Positions 22,301 to 33,059 of a stretch of 64,000 bases of DNA are shown one piece after another. The DNA is from Calocera cornea HHB12733. Taxonomy: Eukaryota > Basidiomycota > Dacrymycetes > Dacrymycetales > Dacrymycetaceae. Positions within the stretch are counted from its first letter, which is position 1; each line of letters begins with the position of its first letter. Location: the NCBI GenBank assembly GCA_001632435.1, contig KV423959.1, positions 124,001-188,000 on the forward strand, in the 5' to 3' direction. The notes under the pieces were generated by a model that searched no databases, was not told where the DNA came from, and saw nothing but the letters and a program-made list of their open reading frames with translations. A program made the position numbers and the translations under genes.

Positions 22301-23054
22301 TCGCATGGTCTTGTCCCTCTTAGCCACATATGGGTCCTTCGTTGCCGCCAGCCTGCTCTTCATGGATCCTTGGCATCTGCTTACCAGCTTTGGTCCATAT
22401 ATGCTGTTCTCACCTACATTCATCAACGTTCTCAACATGTAAGTGACGAGTCACTTGGATGTTCGGCAGTCGCTGACGTCTCTGACAGCTATGCCTTCTG
22501 CAACCTTCATGACTTCTCATGGGTTCGCCGTCCAGTCCTTGCCAGAGTCTTACCACTGACCTCGTTGCAGGGAACGAAAGCGACCACGACCGTGGACACT
22601 GACCTCGGTGTTGTCCGAGGTATATTGAAAGGTGACACGGTAGAGGTCGAGGTCGACTATGACAAAGACGATGTCGACAATGTGTACATGGACGCTCTTC
22701 ACCGGCTCAAGGTCCGAGAGCCCATTCCGAAACCCAAACCGAAGTCGTTTGCGGAAGACGAAGAGGCCGTCAAGGACTACTATGCGAATGTCAGGACAAA
22801 CGTCCTGCTCGCATGGGCCCTCTCCAATGTACGTCTTCTCCATCGCTACACCGTTGTCTTTCTAAATCTGTCCTCAGTCGTTCCTGGCCGTCATCATCTT
22901 GAGCGGAAACGTCACAAGCACCTTCGATGGAAGTAACAACTACACCGTTACGAAAGCTTACATGCTCTTTATTCTCGCATTCGTTGCTATCACGAGCATT
23001 ATTCGCTTCGGCGGATCTATGATCTATCTTATTGGAAGGGTGTTCACCGGTTGA
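19361..23054 (+). CDS. Chitin synthase (GT2 family, division 1)
   Basis: Fifteen exons (19361-20268, 20329-20545, 20598-20834, 20886-21114, 21171-21242, 21292-21422, 21473-21479, 21539-21552, 21601-21897, 21946-22020, 22069-22130, 22181-22438, 22489-22522, 22571-22828, 22878-23054) encode about 991 residues. It polymerises N-acetylglucosamine from UDP-GlcNAc into cell-wall chitin at the plasma membrane. Residues 1-255 are acidic, Ser-rich and probably disordered. The catalytic domain shows [50 protein letters not shown] and the [12 protein letters not shown] signature (about 643), then several membrane helices. The class is I-III (division 1), with no myosin head. Two exons are tiny (7 and 14 bases) and fall within the NMYLAED motif. 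The intron at 20546-20597 begins GC rather than GT. The C-terminus [14 protein letters not shown] abuts the neighbouring gene tail to tail with only about 100 bases between. Confidence 0.95.
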
Positions 23055-23157
23055 TACAACATACATTTTGTCCTGTCTACATTGTATTTCTAGGAAATCA
23101 TACTACATTACCGGTATCGTTACAATGTTCCTCCGAAGTCACATGATAGTCCGCAGG

Positions 23158-24606
23158 TCATCGGAATACATGCTCGAAGAAAGACTGAGCACGAGATGGC
23201 GGCTTCCCCGGTCGCCGTCTCTCCAGCTCCGGCAACGGTTCCCGTCCAGTCGATGACATCGTACGCCCGGACCTCTCGCCCGCTCCTGGCCGAGGTCGCC
23301 GACGGACAGGTGACGGTGAAGGTGAAGATCGCGAGCGCAACCTCTCGCGGTCAGCCAAGCTCATGCGATTGAGCGTCCGTTCAAGATCTGCGGGCCGAGG
23401 TGTGTCATCGTCGCCCATCAGGGACAAGTCCTCCGAAAGCTCGGCGAGGGAGCCCTCGTCTTCAGAGGCCATCTCCACGTCCGCCGCGGCATACATGGAG
23501 GACTCGTCGCCGGAGGTCGCCTCAGCGGTCAGCCCATCATCAGTGTGATCCGTGATGGACTCTCCCGTCGCTGAAGGTGCTGCCCTTCGTACAGGCCGCT
23601 CTACGTAGCTCCAGGCTTCGCTATCGTAAGCAGAGGAGAGCGCATCCGTGTCCGTCTCCAAGGTTGGCGAAGGGTAAGTGCCCACAGGGACAGATTCTTC
23701 TAGTGTTGCGAGCTGGGCCATATGAGGGCCGAACAAGTTCGGGCGGAGGAGCGTTGTAAGCCGCTCTCCATTCAATTCGTCCTTGCCTAAGAGACGTCTC
23801 AATTTGGAAAGATAGAAAACAGGACTTTCACGCACTGAAGCTAACGACGTTATGCCAGCGGGCCGTGCAGTGGATGGCATATCTCGCCAGAGCGTCATCA
23901 GTCTTCCAGACCAGCTTCAAGGGCGTTCGGAACACTTCGGTGACGCTCCCTCCCAAACAGTCATTGTACGCCTCGTCGATCGGGGCCGCAAAGTCGACGC
24001 CAAACGGCCGGCCGGCGTGCTGCAGTCCAGGAGCTTGGAGCCATTGCACGATCTCGCCCTCGACCACTCGCACCATCTTCTCGGCATGTAGTCCTCGCCT
24101 GCGGAGATCCTTGCGTGCTCCGCGAAGGGACATGGTGAACCTGCCAGCTGCGGCCGTGAGCTCGTCTCGCTGGGGCGGGGGAGGCGAAGGTGCGTGCTGG
24201 CTACGGGGAAGGTATGGTGGGAGCGGCACAGGGAAGGTAGGCTTGACGCTCGTCTGTGGTGCATCATAGTCCGACCGCAGAGGTGCGATGGCGTGCGGAT
24301 TGCCAAGGAACCGGGCTACGGAGCAAGCAGGATCAGCCAGCATCACCGCTAACCGCCATTATGCGCACAGTTCTCCCTCCTCAGCGTCTTCCGCTTGCCC
24401 TCGATTCTCGGACCTCCCACTCGCGCCTCAGCGGCATCACGTACCCGAGCCTTGGGAGAGACGCCGTGGAGATGTGCGAATCGGCTGCGAGGGTCGCGCA
24501 GGATGGATGGGAAGGACATCGGGAGCGGGATGTCTGGGCCATGATTGACACTTTGCGCTGGCTCGATATGAGCGCTTTCGATCGGCATGCTGATGATTTC
24601 TGCCAT
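23158..24606 (-). CDS. R3H-associated domain protein (R3HDM4-like)
   Basis: Three minus-strand exons, 24369-24606, 23836-24315 and 23158-23786, encode about 448 residues. The region around residues 70-85 (KRKTLRREN, then SRFLGNP) is the basic xLxRxEN-Phe-Leu element of R3H-associated proteins. A central helical block (about 150-240) contains FTMSLRGARKDLRRRGLHAE, VEGEIVQWL and LARYAIHCTARWHNVVSFS, arranged as in human R3HDM4, where the R3H nucleic-acid-binding fold lies. The final 170 residues are acidic then Arg/Ser/Pro-rich and probably disordered. A single-stranded nucleic-acid-binding role is inference from the family; no function is claimed for this gene. It converges with chitin synthase, and its 5' end lies 261 bases from the 3' end of the TPP1-like gene on the same strand. 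Confidence 0.65.
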
Positions 24607-24867
24607 ATTGGGTACAGGGAGATGAAGGGATGGATGTTGCGTCTAGAGAATACAGAGGAGATACAGGAGGCGGTGGATGGTGGTTAGTCGTCCATGACGG
24701 CCGTCTGCGCGTCGCTGGTCAACGTGCCTCACGGTGACTAGGATCGAGTCTGCTTCCGGTAATGAACGTTCCATTAGGAGCACAGGTGAATACCATTACA
24801 TCGAACCACAAGTAAAACCCTCGACAAAACGGGAATGGTAGCCTAATCAGTGTACACATTATACGAA

Positions 24868-27800
24868 TCAGAAACCATGCGCTCGATACTCGTCGATCTC
24901 CTGCAGAATCTGCGCCAGATCTCCGATGGTGAGGTACAGGGAGGTGTCCTTGGGGTCCAAGGTGAGGGTCGGCCTAAAGCCGCCCAGCAAAGGCGGCGGT
25001 ACTCGGGCCGAGGCGATGTCGGATATTTCCGCTGCGGCGGCAATCACCGGTGTTGGCAACAGCTCCGGCGCCGGTGCAGGTGCCGATACAGGTGCTGTTG
25101 CTGGCACAGGTCCAGGTGCTGGTTCAGGTGCTGGTTCAGGTGCTGGTGCAGGCGCTGGTGCTGGTGCAGGCGCTGGTGCTGGTGCTGATGCAGGTACCGA
25201 GATAACCTCGATCACTGCGGCTGGTGGAGGAGCAGCAAAGGGGTCTTCCATGACTTGTTCTTCCACGACTTCCATGACTGGCTCATCGACCAGGTCATCT
25301 ATCGACGGAGATTTGGTCGGTGAGACGACTTCGACTTGCGGGGCCACAGCGTCGCTGTTGGATTCCGCCGTCTTCCTCCTCGGAGTCCGACCCATCAGCC
25401 GCAGATGCTGGACATGGACCGGCGACGTCTTGATGCCCATACCGACGGAGATGGACGGCCCGGGAGGTGTGGACGGTGGTGGGAGTGTTTGATCCGGCTT
25501 GGAAGCCAACGCCTTGGCTGCCTTTTGTGGCACTCGGGGGGGAACTGCGGGGGCTTCAACCGGCGGTCTCTGCATAACTGCCGGGGGCGGTGCGTCTTCC
25601 TGTTCTTCCCTCTGTGCGTCCTCGACCGTCCTCGACAGACCAACAGCGACCTCGTGTGCAATCTCAACCTGCGAAACACGCTTGTGCACGGCGGACACGT
25701 GTTGCCCCGCGCCCCGTTCCTGCTTCGCAAAGCGGAAGCGCGCCTCGGCCCTCTCGGCTTCCTTCCGCAGACGTGCCTTGGCCGCTTCCTTCCTTTCGGT
25801 CTCGTCGGAGTCGGAGTCGAAGGGTGAGGCTCGCTTGCCCTTCCTTGCCAGGGCAGCAGAGGTGAGTGTAGCGCGGACCATCGGGATCTGTTCACCGGTA
25901 ACGGAGGGCGCATCGAACACATCGGGCAGCACAGACGGCTGCACTTGCACAGTCTTGCGAGCCGCCCTCCCCGGGGTCGGCTTTGCGACCTTCCCATTTG
26001 TAGACCCCTGCGACCGCTGGCTCGTCCGGGCACTCGCCCCACTGCTCGCCTGCACACCCTCCTCAATCCTTCGCTTCTTCGTGACGCCCGCTTCTTGCCC
26101 CTGTTCCTCGGCCGACGCTCGCTTCCCATTCCTCAACCTCTCCGACACCTCCTTAATCTGCTCCTGCAGCCCCTGGCGCGCATTGGGATCGGAGCGGAAC
26201 TCGGAGCGGAGGGCCTGCTTCGGAGCCGGAGCGTGGGAGGGGGATTGTTCTTCTTCGGGCTCGGGCTCGTGTTCCCAGTCTTCGACTGTCCCCAGCCCGG
26301 CGGCGAGGAACCCTTGCCGGTCGTGCTCGTCGCGGTAGTCCGCCTCCGGCTCGGGTGCAGCAGCTGCACTCGCCGGTGGGCGGGAGGGCCCAGCTTGCGC
26401 TGTCGTTGGCTGCTGAGTCGCCGTCGCGGAGCCCGATTTCGCATGCCGCATGAAGCTAGGCTGAGTCCACGTCTCGTGATCGTGCTGGCCCGGTACCGCT
26501 TGCGAAGGCCCCGGGGGCACAGTCCCCGCCCGGGAGGTCGGAACAGTCTCCCTGCGACTCTGCTCCGGCGAGGAGGAGGACGCGCGCACCTTGTCCCCAC
26601 TGGCTGAACCAGAGCCAGAAGCTCGAGGCGGCCCGTACGCTGCCGGCGGGCCAGGCGAGCGTGTAGTAGAGGGTGAGAGCTCGGCAGCGACGTGCAGCGG
26701 TGTGGCGGGAACGGACGAGCTGCTCCCGGGTTTGTAGGGGAGTCCCGACCTCTCTTCCTCCTCCTCCTCTTCCTCCACCGAGCGCTGCGTGCCAAGGACG
26801 TCCTCGACGGCGTCGAGCGATGCGGGGGTTTGAGCGCCGGAGAGGAGGTCGTCTTCCTGGTCCCTTTCCCAAGCGAGACCCTCTTCTTCTTCCTCTTCCT
26901 CCTCTCCTTCCTCGCCGTCATCAGTACTGCCTTCGGCGTCCTCATCCCCCAGCTCCTTCCCCTCGCCCTTCTCTCGAGCGTCCGCTGGCAGCTCATCCTC
27001 GTCATCCGAATCCGGTGTCTGCTGCCTGGGCGGCGTAGGACTCCACGGTATGTCCTGGCTCGCCTCCAGCGCTTCACTTCGCGTGCTGGCGTTCGCCGCA
27101 GGCTGCGTGGGCGTGTTACTCACGCTCTGAGCCTGAGCGTGTTGTTCAATGCTCTCCGTCGCTTGCCTCTGCGCGCGCGAGGTTTCTCGAGTAGGCCACT
27201 TGAGCTCCGTCGTCTACACCCGCAAACCCAGTCAGCGCAGCCCCCACCCCCTTGAACGGTCACGAAAGGTGACGTACACCCCAGATCTTTATCAGATACT
27301 CCTGCCAGGGCCCGCGCTCCCCTACGGCCGTTGTGCTCCGAGGGGAGGTCGTCTGTGCTTCTGAGGCGGTCTCGTCTGTGGAGGCAGGAGCGGAGGTCCC
27401 ACCGGAGGGGGCAGCGTCTGATGTAGGAGGAGGGGGCGCTTGTTTCGGTACGGCTGGTGTGAAGCTATTGAGGGTGATTAGACAGAGAGGTAGTAGAAGC
27501 GGCATACATCTGCTCACCCGCGCGCAAGCAGCTTGCTTTCCCACTCCCTGACCCTCCCATCGCTCGTCAAGCTGACCGGCTCCCCATGGACGCTCGCACA
27601 CCCTCGCCCGCCGATAAACTCGACCTCAGCCTCTAAGCACAGCCGGGGCGCGTCGAGCGACCACACATTGTTTCTGAACACGGGCGTCTGGGCGACGAGC
27701 GGCCGGCACTGGGTGATGAAGAAGTTGCCGAGGCGCACTTGGGTGAGCCGCTCGTTTGGGTATTTCCTATGATGGGGTAGAGAGTGTTAGAGGAGGGGAG

Positions 27801-28145
27801 AAGCGGGGCGAGGGGCGCGGGCGCACGCTTTGTGCTTCTCGACGGAGCTGGGGGTGATGAGCACGTTTGTCCACCGCTCCTTGTCGGACGCCTCGGCCCA
27901 GAGCTCGCCGCTCCTCACGGGCTGGGCGCCGTCCGTGTGAAACTTGATCCAAGCGTCAGCGTGAGCTCCAGTCGGGTGCCGGGAGGCATGACGATGCATG
28001 ATGATGACGATGTGATGATGATGATGAGACGCACCTTTGTGATCTGCACCTTCTTCCTCACCTCCTCAAAGCGGTCGTTGGGCGCGTCGCGCTCTGCGAG
28101 CTGGTGGAAGTGCCTGAGCAGCCACGGACGCAGCACCTCGCTCAT
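24868..28145 (-). CDS. Candidate shelterin subunit TPP1/Tpz1 (Est3-type OB fold)
   Basis: Five minus-strand exons: 28035-28145, 27827-27942, 27518-27766, 27278-27464 and 24868-27213, about 1002 residues. The first ~165 residues look like the TPP1/Est3 OB fold. They begin MSEVLRPWLLRHFHQL (compare the LRPWI start of the human TPP1 fold), then SGELWAEASDKERWTNVLIT at the position of human SDGTHSVRCLVT, then RLTQVRLGNFFITQCRPLV at the QDC strand, and end with RVREWESKLL. Behind it lies PWQEYLIKIWG, then about 700 disordered residues rich in Glu, Pro and Ser with a basic patch (KKRRIEEG) and an Ala-Pro repeat. The C-terminus LYLTIGDLAQILQEIDEYRA is a likely binding helix. TPP1 bridges POT1 to the duplex telomere proteins and recruits telomerase. 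The assignment rests on short motifs and order of elements, not on a search. Intron 1 contains a GAT repeat. Confidence 0.62.
25085..25200. repeat. Coding minisatellite (Ala-Pro repeat) in the TPP1-like gene
   Basis: Imperfect 6- and 12-base units of the GGTGCTGGTGCA type run for over 100 bases. On the minus strand they encode a long (Ala-Pro)n/Glu-Pro stretch. Tandem structure of this kind is prone to length change, so the protein is probably polymorphic in length here. Confidence 0.8.
27985..28027. repeat. GAT/ATG trinucleotide repeat in intron 1 of the TPP1-like gene
   Basis: Interrupted ATG/GAT units (for example ATGATGATGACGATGTGATG) lie within the 92-base intron 27943-28034. This microsatellite explains why the intron is longer than its neighbours. 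Confidence 0.7.
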
Positions 28146-28607
28146 CGCCGCCGGGCCTGGTGAGTTCTACAGTATATACAGCACGGCGGAGGCGTCGTCG
28201 GCGTCGTCGTGGTCGGCGAGCGGCCTGAGCAGGACGCGGCGCGCGTCGGAAGCGCGTTCGGTGCTCGGAGTTAAGGGCGCCTTCCGGAAGCGAGAGGGGG
28301 ACCTCGATCACCGCTGGTGCTGGGCTGGATCATGACATGCCCATCACTAAAAAGAGGCCGCACAGACAAGGCCTGATAAGGGCTGACCAGGTGCGAAATG
28401 GCTGAAATGTCCGCAACCCTTGCGGACCTTGCCACAAGCCCTTATAAGGCCAGGCACCGGGCTGCTGGTTGCAGACAAACCCAACAACCATTATTGTTTT
28501 GATAACAATTGCGATAATCAGAATTCTTTCAAGCATGTAGTATGCCCTCATAAGGATAGTGCGCCCTTTTGCACTTTCAACAGTGTTATTGTACCGGATA
28601 TACACCT

Positions 28608-29691
28608 TACCTGAACCTCTTATCTGAGGAATCTTTTCATTCACGCTAAAGGATTGTGTGCGCTCCGGCACTGTTTGTGTAGATGTATCCGGTATAACCA
28701 TTCAACTGTTATCTAACTAAACCTACAAGCATATCCAGCTCATTCCTAACACTTTTAGTACAATGGTCTCAATGAATGCACAGCTGTGTGGGTCGACGTT
28801 GTGTCACCAAAATATGGTACCTGCATGTATGAGGTTCAGGTAAGCGAGGTTCAGGTAAAGCAAAGACGGGCATACCTCTCGTAATATTACCAAGGAAAGA
28901 CGCATCTACATATGCAAGGTTCAGGTAAGCAAGGTTCAGGTAAGGGAAGACCGGCATACTTTCTATACCATTATCGGACTCTTAGAGTAAACGCTACCTG
29001 AACTCCATACATCCCATAGATTAGCACAATACTGCGGATGGAGGTTCAGGTATTGCTTACATGTAATAAGCCATAAGCTGGGAGACGGACTTGCAATGGA
29101 AGAACAGTGACTATTAGCAGAGGAAGGGCTTGTGCGGTGTAGGGGCCAGGTTTACTGCAAGGGTGTGTGTGTCAGGTCGGTCTGAGCCTGGGGGTCATAT
29201 ACTGACAAGTCGCTCTGATTTACATGCTTGATTGCGCAAGCGTGACCAGACCCTATCAATAAACAAGCCAAGCACGTGCTTGAAGCTTGCACTAAGCATG
29301 CCTGGTTTCATATTGACTCCGGCCCTGAGAATTCTGTGGAACACCGGGTTATGACCGGAATTGAAATTGTGCCTGCCAGTGCGGGTCGGCAAACCCTCTT
29401 CCACCATTGTGCGAGGTGCAAAACTATGGGCAGATTGGTATGCAAGATTCAAAGAGCACAGTATTACTTGGAGAATAGAGGCAACAGAGTGTGAAGACCG
29501 CAAACAAAATAGAGAGGTTGTTAGGTTCAGGTAAGAGGTTCAGGTATACCATAGACAGCATGTTAGGGTAGGAGCGGGCACAGAAATCTCATATCATACT
29601 TGTATCTTGGCCTACTCACAATAGTATGTTACTGTTACAATAGAATCACATGGCATTGTAACGTTGCCTCTGACTTCCCTATACCTGAACC
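28608..29691. repeat. Dispersed GGTTCAGGTA decamer repeats
   Basis: Perfect copies on the plus strand start at 28833, 28848, 28918, 28933, 29043, 29524 and 29537. Perfect copies on the minus strand lie at 28608 and 29682, the two outermost positions. A one-mismatch inverted copy is near 28994. Several are paired 15 or 13 bases apart. Nine copies of a decamer in 1.1 kb is far beyond chance, and the motif is not seen elsewhere in the window. The pattern resembles subterminal transposase-binding repeats. Confidence 0.8.
28831..28975 (+). repeat. Diverged tandem duplication with about 85-base period
   Basis: The segment starting at 28831 (a pair of GGTTCAGGTA units followed by AAGACGGGCATACCT) is repeated from about 28916 (another pair, followed by AAGACCGGCATACTT). 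The copies differ at many sites, so the duplication is old. It lies inside the putative transposon. Confidence 0.7.
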
Positions 29692-29946
29692 TCAGATGAG
29701 GCACCGATATGGCCTGATAAGGGTCCATAAGCCCTCCAGGGACCGGCAACGTGCCAAAAGTGCCACAACAATGGTAGACCCAACCCCAAGGGCCTGAAAA
29801 GGGGTCCCAAGCTTCGCCCGCTTTTTGTGATGCCAGTGCATTGTGCGCAGAACGGTGACATCACTCGTCCAGGAATACCCGCCTGGCGAAATAAGTAGCA
29901 CCATGGGCCGCATACACCTAGTCCGACACCTCTGCTCGAAAGTGTC

Positions 29947-31956
29947 ATGGCGAACATCATCAACAAGCTGTCCGACCTCTCACTGAGGAAGGCTAGCCAC
30001 AAGAACGGCAGCGCCGACGTGGGCGTCATCGGCCTCGGCTCCATGGGCGGTGAGCTCCTCTCAACAGCACACACCAACAGCTGACTGAGAGAATGCAGGC
30101 GGGATGGCATTCCTCTTCTCGGAGCACGGCTCCCGCGTCTCGGGCTTCGACGTCAAACAGTCCGTGCGGGACGACCTGGCCTCCAAGCTCGCCTCCCACT
30201 CCCCCCCTCTCTCCGTAGAGCTCTACCCGTCCCTAGACGCATTCATGGCCTCCTTCAAGCCCGGCCAGCGGAGGGTCATCGTCCTCTCCCTCCCACACGG
30301 GGAGACGATAGACAAGGTGCTGCGGGAGCTGGCGCCGTACTTGGACGCGGGGGATGTACTGATGGACGGAGCGAACGAGTGGTGGGAGAACACCCAGCGC
30401 AGGCAGGAGTGGCTCATGAAGGTGGGCGTTTCCCTTTCCCCCGTTATTCCCACCATGTATCCTAATTCTAATCCTGATCCTTTCGGGCAGGAAAAGGGAG
30501 TCCACCTCATCGGTCTCGGCGTGAGCGGCGGCTATCAGGCCGCGCGCAAGGGGCCCAGCATGTCCCCTGGCGGGACGAAGGAGGCGTACGCGCTCGTCGA
30601 GCCGCTTCTCAAGCAATGGGCGGCAAAAGACGGGAACGGAAGCCCGTGCGTGACGCTCATAGGCCCGGGAGGGGCGGGGCACCACGTGAAGATGGTACAC
30701 AATGGGTCTGCACTCCCCTCCACTGCACGAGAGGTGCCGAGCTGAACAGGAAACAGGATCGAGCAGGGCCTCCTTGGCATCATAGCCGAAGCGCACTCCC
30801 TGCTCCGCACCCAACTGGGCCTCTCCAACGCAGCCATCTCCGCCCTCTTCTCCCGCTGGACTACCGACGCCTCCTCCGAGCTGCGGGACACCTACCTCCT
30901 CTCGATCGGCGCGCAGATCCTCCGTTTCACCTCCGGCGACAGCATCCACGACTCTGCAGGACTGGTGGAGGACGTGGAGGACAAGGTCGTGCAGGATGTG
31001 GACGAGACGGAGGGGACTGGGTACTGGACACTGCGGGAGGCCGGGATGCGCCACGTGGCGGTCCCGACGATTGCGGCGTCGCACCAGATGCGCATCGTCT
31101 CGGCGAACAAGAGTGAGCACTTCCGCTCCCCTTTCCCAGAGAGGTGCATATGGAGGCTGAATGGGGATAGATCAGCGCGAGAGGGACGTGAAGGACCTCC
31201 AGCTGCCCAAGGCGGTGCCGGCCAATCTCTCCCAGGAGGAGAAGGACGAGTTCATCGAGCACCTCCGGCTGGCGGTGTACGGTGGCACCCTAGCCTCCTT
31301 CGTCCAAGGTTACGGCGTAAGCCTCATCCCCTCCCCTCCCCTTCTCTCCCCGCGCACCCGCTTATCGGCAATGCAATAGATCATCGCCCGCGCGTCGCTG
31401 GCCAACGACTGGCACGTGCGTCTCGCAGACTGCAGCCGCATCTGGCGCGCGGGGTGCATAATCCAGTGCAACGCCATCGGGGACCTGTTCCAGCCGTTCC
31501 TCGAGACCGTGGCGGTGGAAGGCCATCCTGGTACGTGCTATGCTGTCCCTTTTCTCTTCAAGCTGTTGGTGCTAAAAGGAGCCGGGCGTGTAGCGTACGA
31601 GAACCTCCTGCTGGTCCCTGAGATCGCGCAAGCCCTCGCAAAGACGTACGAGTCGCTCAAGCGCGTGGTGCTCCTGGCCACTGAAACAGACGCGGTCGCT
31701 CCCTCCCTCTCGGCCTCCCTGGAATGGCTCAAGACCGCGGGCAGGGAGGACCTCCCGACCAGTACGCCCTCCTCTCTCTTCCTCTCTCACCTGCGTGGGA
31801 TATGTGCAGGCGGGCGCTGACACGGTTCGTGTTTGTGCAGGCTTCATGGAGGCGGAGATGGACTACTTTGGGGCGCATAACTATGATGTCAAGGGGGAGC
31901 ATCGGTGGGAGGCGAAGAAGGGGGCGCATCATACAGAGTTTAAGCCGGCGGAGTGA
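29947..31956 (+). CDS. 6-phosphogluconate dehydrogenase family paralogue, probably different substrate
   Basis: Eight exons, 29947-30049, 30099-30421, 30491-30705, 30757-31112, 31171-31316, 31380-31530, 31594-31761 and 31841-31956, give 525 residues. The fold is that of 6PGDH. An N-terminal Rossmann domain has VIGLGSMGG and then GFDVK; VSGG near 153 and catalytic GAGHHVKMVHNGIEQG (Lys about 209) follow, then GTGYWT, WRAGCIIQ and DYFGAHNYD near the end. Compared with classical 6PGDH, catalytic Lys, Ser-Gly-Gly, Asn and Glu are kept. Three phosphate-binding residues differ: Tyr of GIEYG is Gln, Lys of GTGKWT is Tyr, and Arg of QRDYFGAH is Met. The NADP-binding NRT is DVK, with an Asp that favours NAD. 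An NAD-linked oxidation of another hydroxy acid is therefore inferred. The C-terminal tail is basic and His-rich. Confidence 0.88.
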
Positions 31957-32086
31957 GGCGCCTCTGTAATGTGTCCCTGAGCATGGAATGGATGTATTTC
32001 TAGATCAAGATGGAATTGACAAGATTCTTCGTTTGTTACTTTACACCCGCTGGCTGACATGTACTCCACCCGCTCTACATGGCGGA

Positions 32087-33059
32087 TCACACCTTCAGCC
32101 ACCTGTCCCACCAGCCCAGGATGGACCACGCGCTCGTCTCCTTCGCCCAGCCTACGGGAACAGCCAATTAGTACCTCTCCCCAGCCAACGTGTAGCGACA
32201 ACCCGGCCGGGGACATACGCTCATTGTAGTTGCTCATATCCCCGCGGATGGCAAACCCGTGCGCGACGCCCGAGAACAGCTGGAAGTGGTACGGGATCTT
32301 GTTCTTGCTCAGGATCGCCTCGGCCTTGTGCCGCCCCTCGGGAGGGAAGGTGTGGTCGATTTCTGCGAGGATTGTCAGGTTCTGAGGCGGATGCGGGGCT
32401 TGGGAAATGTACCGGAGCAGGAGAAGAAGATGGCACCCTTGTCAAGGCCTTCGAGCGCTTCTTCGGTGATGAAGGCCGGGTGGCAGGTGGCCCCTAAGGA
32501 TGGTGAGCAACATTCCATCATATGTGATGGTCTCATCTGGACAACGCACCGGCGGTAGCCCAGCCCTTCTTGAGCGAGTCGACAACGTCTTTGCCACCGA
32601 AGCAGTACCCGATGACACCGTATGTCTTGGCCTCTACAGGAATGGTCGGTGAATGCACGCCGCCAAAGTTATGTTGTGCTCACGGAACTTCTCCTTCATA
32701 GCCGGGACGAAGTTGTCAAGGATGGACTCTGCCTTGGCCCGATGGGGGCCAATCCAGGCACTGAAATCGAACCCAGGTGCCTCCCGGATCTTCTCGAGCT
32801 CCTCTCCCTCGAAGCAGTCGGGCGCGACCACGGTGTAGCCGCCCGCTGCGAAAAAGTCCATGACGAGCTGGTTGTTGAGGTACCAGGGGCCGAAGACATC
32901 GCAGCAGAAGAGGATGACCTTCTCGGTCGACTTGGACGGAGCGTACGACACGTAGCACTTGATGCCGTTGATCTCGTCCTTATCCCCGACGGGCGTACCT
33001 TCGTGCTTCACTGCCTGCATGCAGCATTCGCCGGATGGGTTTGCGAGGTACTGAGCCAT
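32087..33059 (-). CDS. Dienelactone hydrolase family protein
   Basis: Five minus-strand exons, 32684-33059, 32550-32633, 32437-32493, 32219-32362 and 32087-32151, give 241 residues, the usual size for this alpha/beta hydrolase. The catalytic Cys is in VIGYCFGGKD (about 133), the Asp in EIDHTFPPEGR (about 175) and the His in SGVAHGFAIRGD (about 202), so the Cys-Asp-His triad is complete. The C-terminus (WAKETSAWSILGWWDRWLKV) needs the last intron at 32152-32218 to be removed. Bacterial relatives open dienelactones in chloroaromatic breakdown; fungal members are often of unknown substrate. The gene is tail to tail with the 6PGDH paralogue (130 bases apart) and head to head, across 933 bases, with the FHA gene. 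Confidence 0.92.

Larger units (their letters stand above)
28342..29832. mobile_element. Putative non-autonomous DNA transposon (MITE-like), about 1.5 kb
   Basis: This gene-free block fills most of the 1.8 kb between the TPP1-like gene and the 6PGDH paralogue. Its ends resemble inverted repeats: CATCACTAAAAAG at 28342-28354 and, read on the other strand, CATCACAAAAAG at 29821-29832. Each end also carries GGCCTGATAAGGG or a close variant (28370, 28439 inverted, 29711, 29791). The interior holds at least nine perfect copies of GGTTCAGGTA. It is more A/T-rich than the flanking genes and has no long reading frame, so no transposase is encoded. A clear target-site duplication was not found, so the exact borders are uncertain. 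The remaining flanks, 28146-28341 and 29833-29946, are presumed promoters. Confidence 0.5.

Noticed and set aside
29521..29546. TTAGGTTCAGG as an interstitial telomere repeat
   Set aside because: The unit is GGTTCAGGTA, not TTAGGG, and the copies are dispersed rather than tandem.
28608..29691. Short regularly recurring repeats as a CRISPR array
   Set aside because: The repeats are only 10 bases, occur in both orientations and are irregularly spaced, and the genome is eukaryotic.
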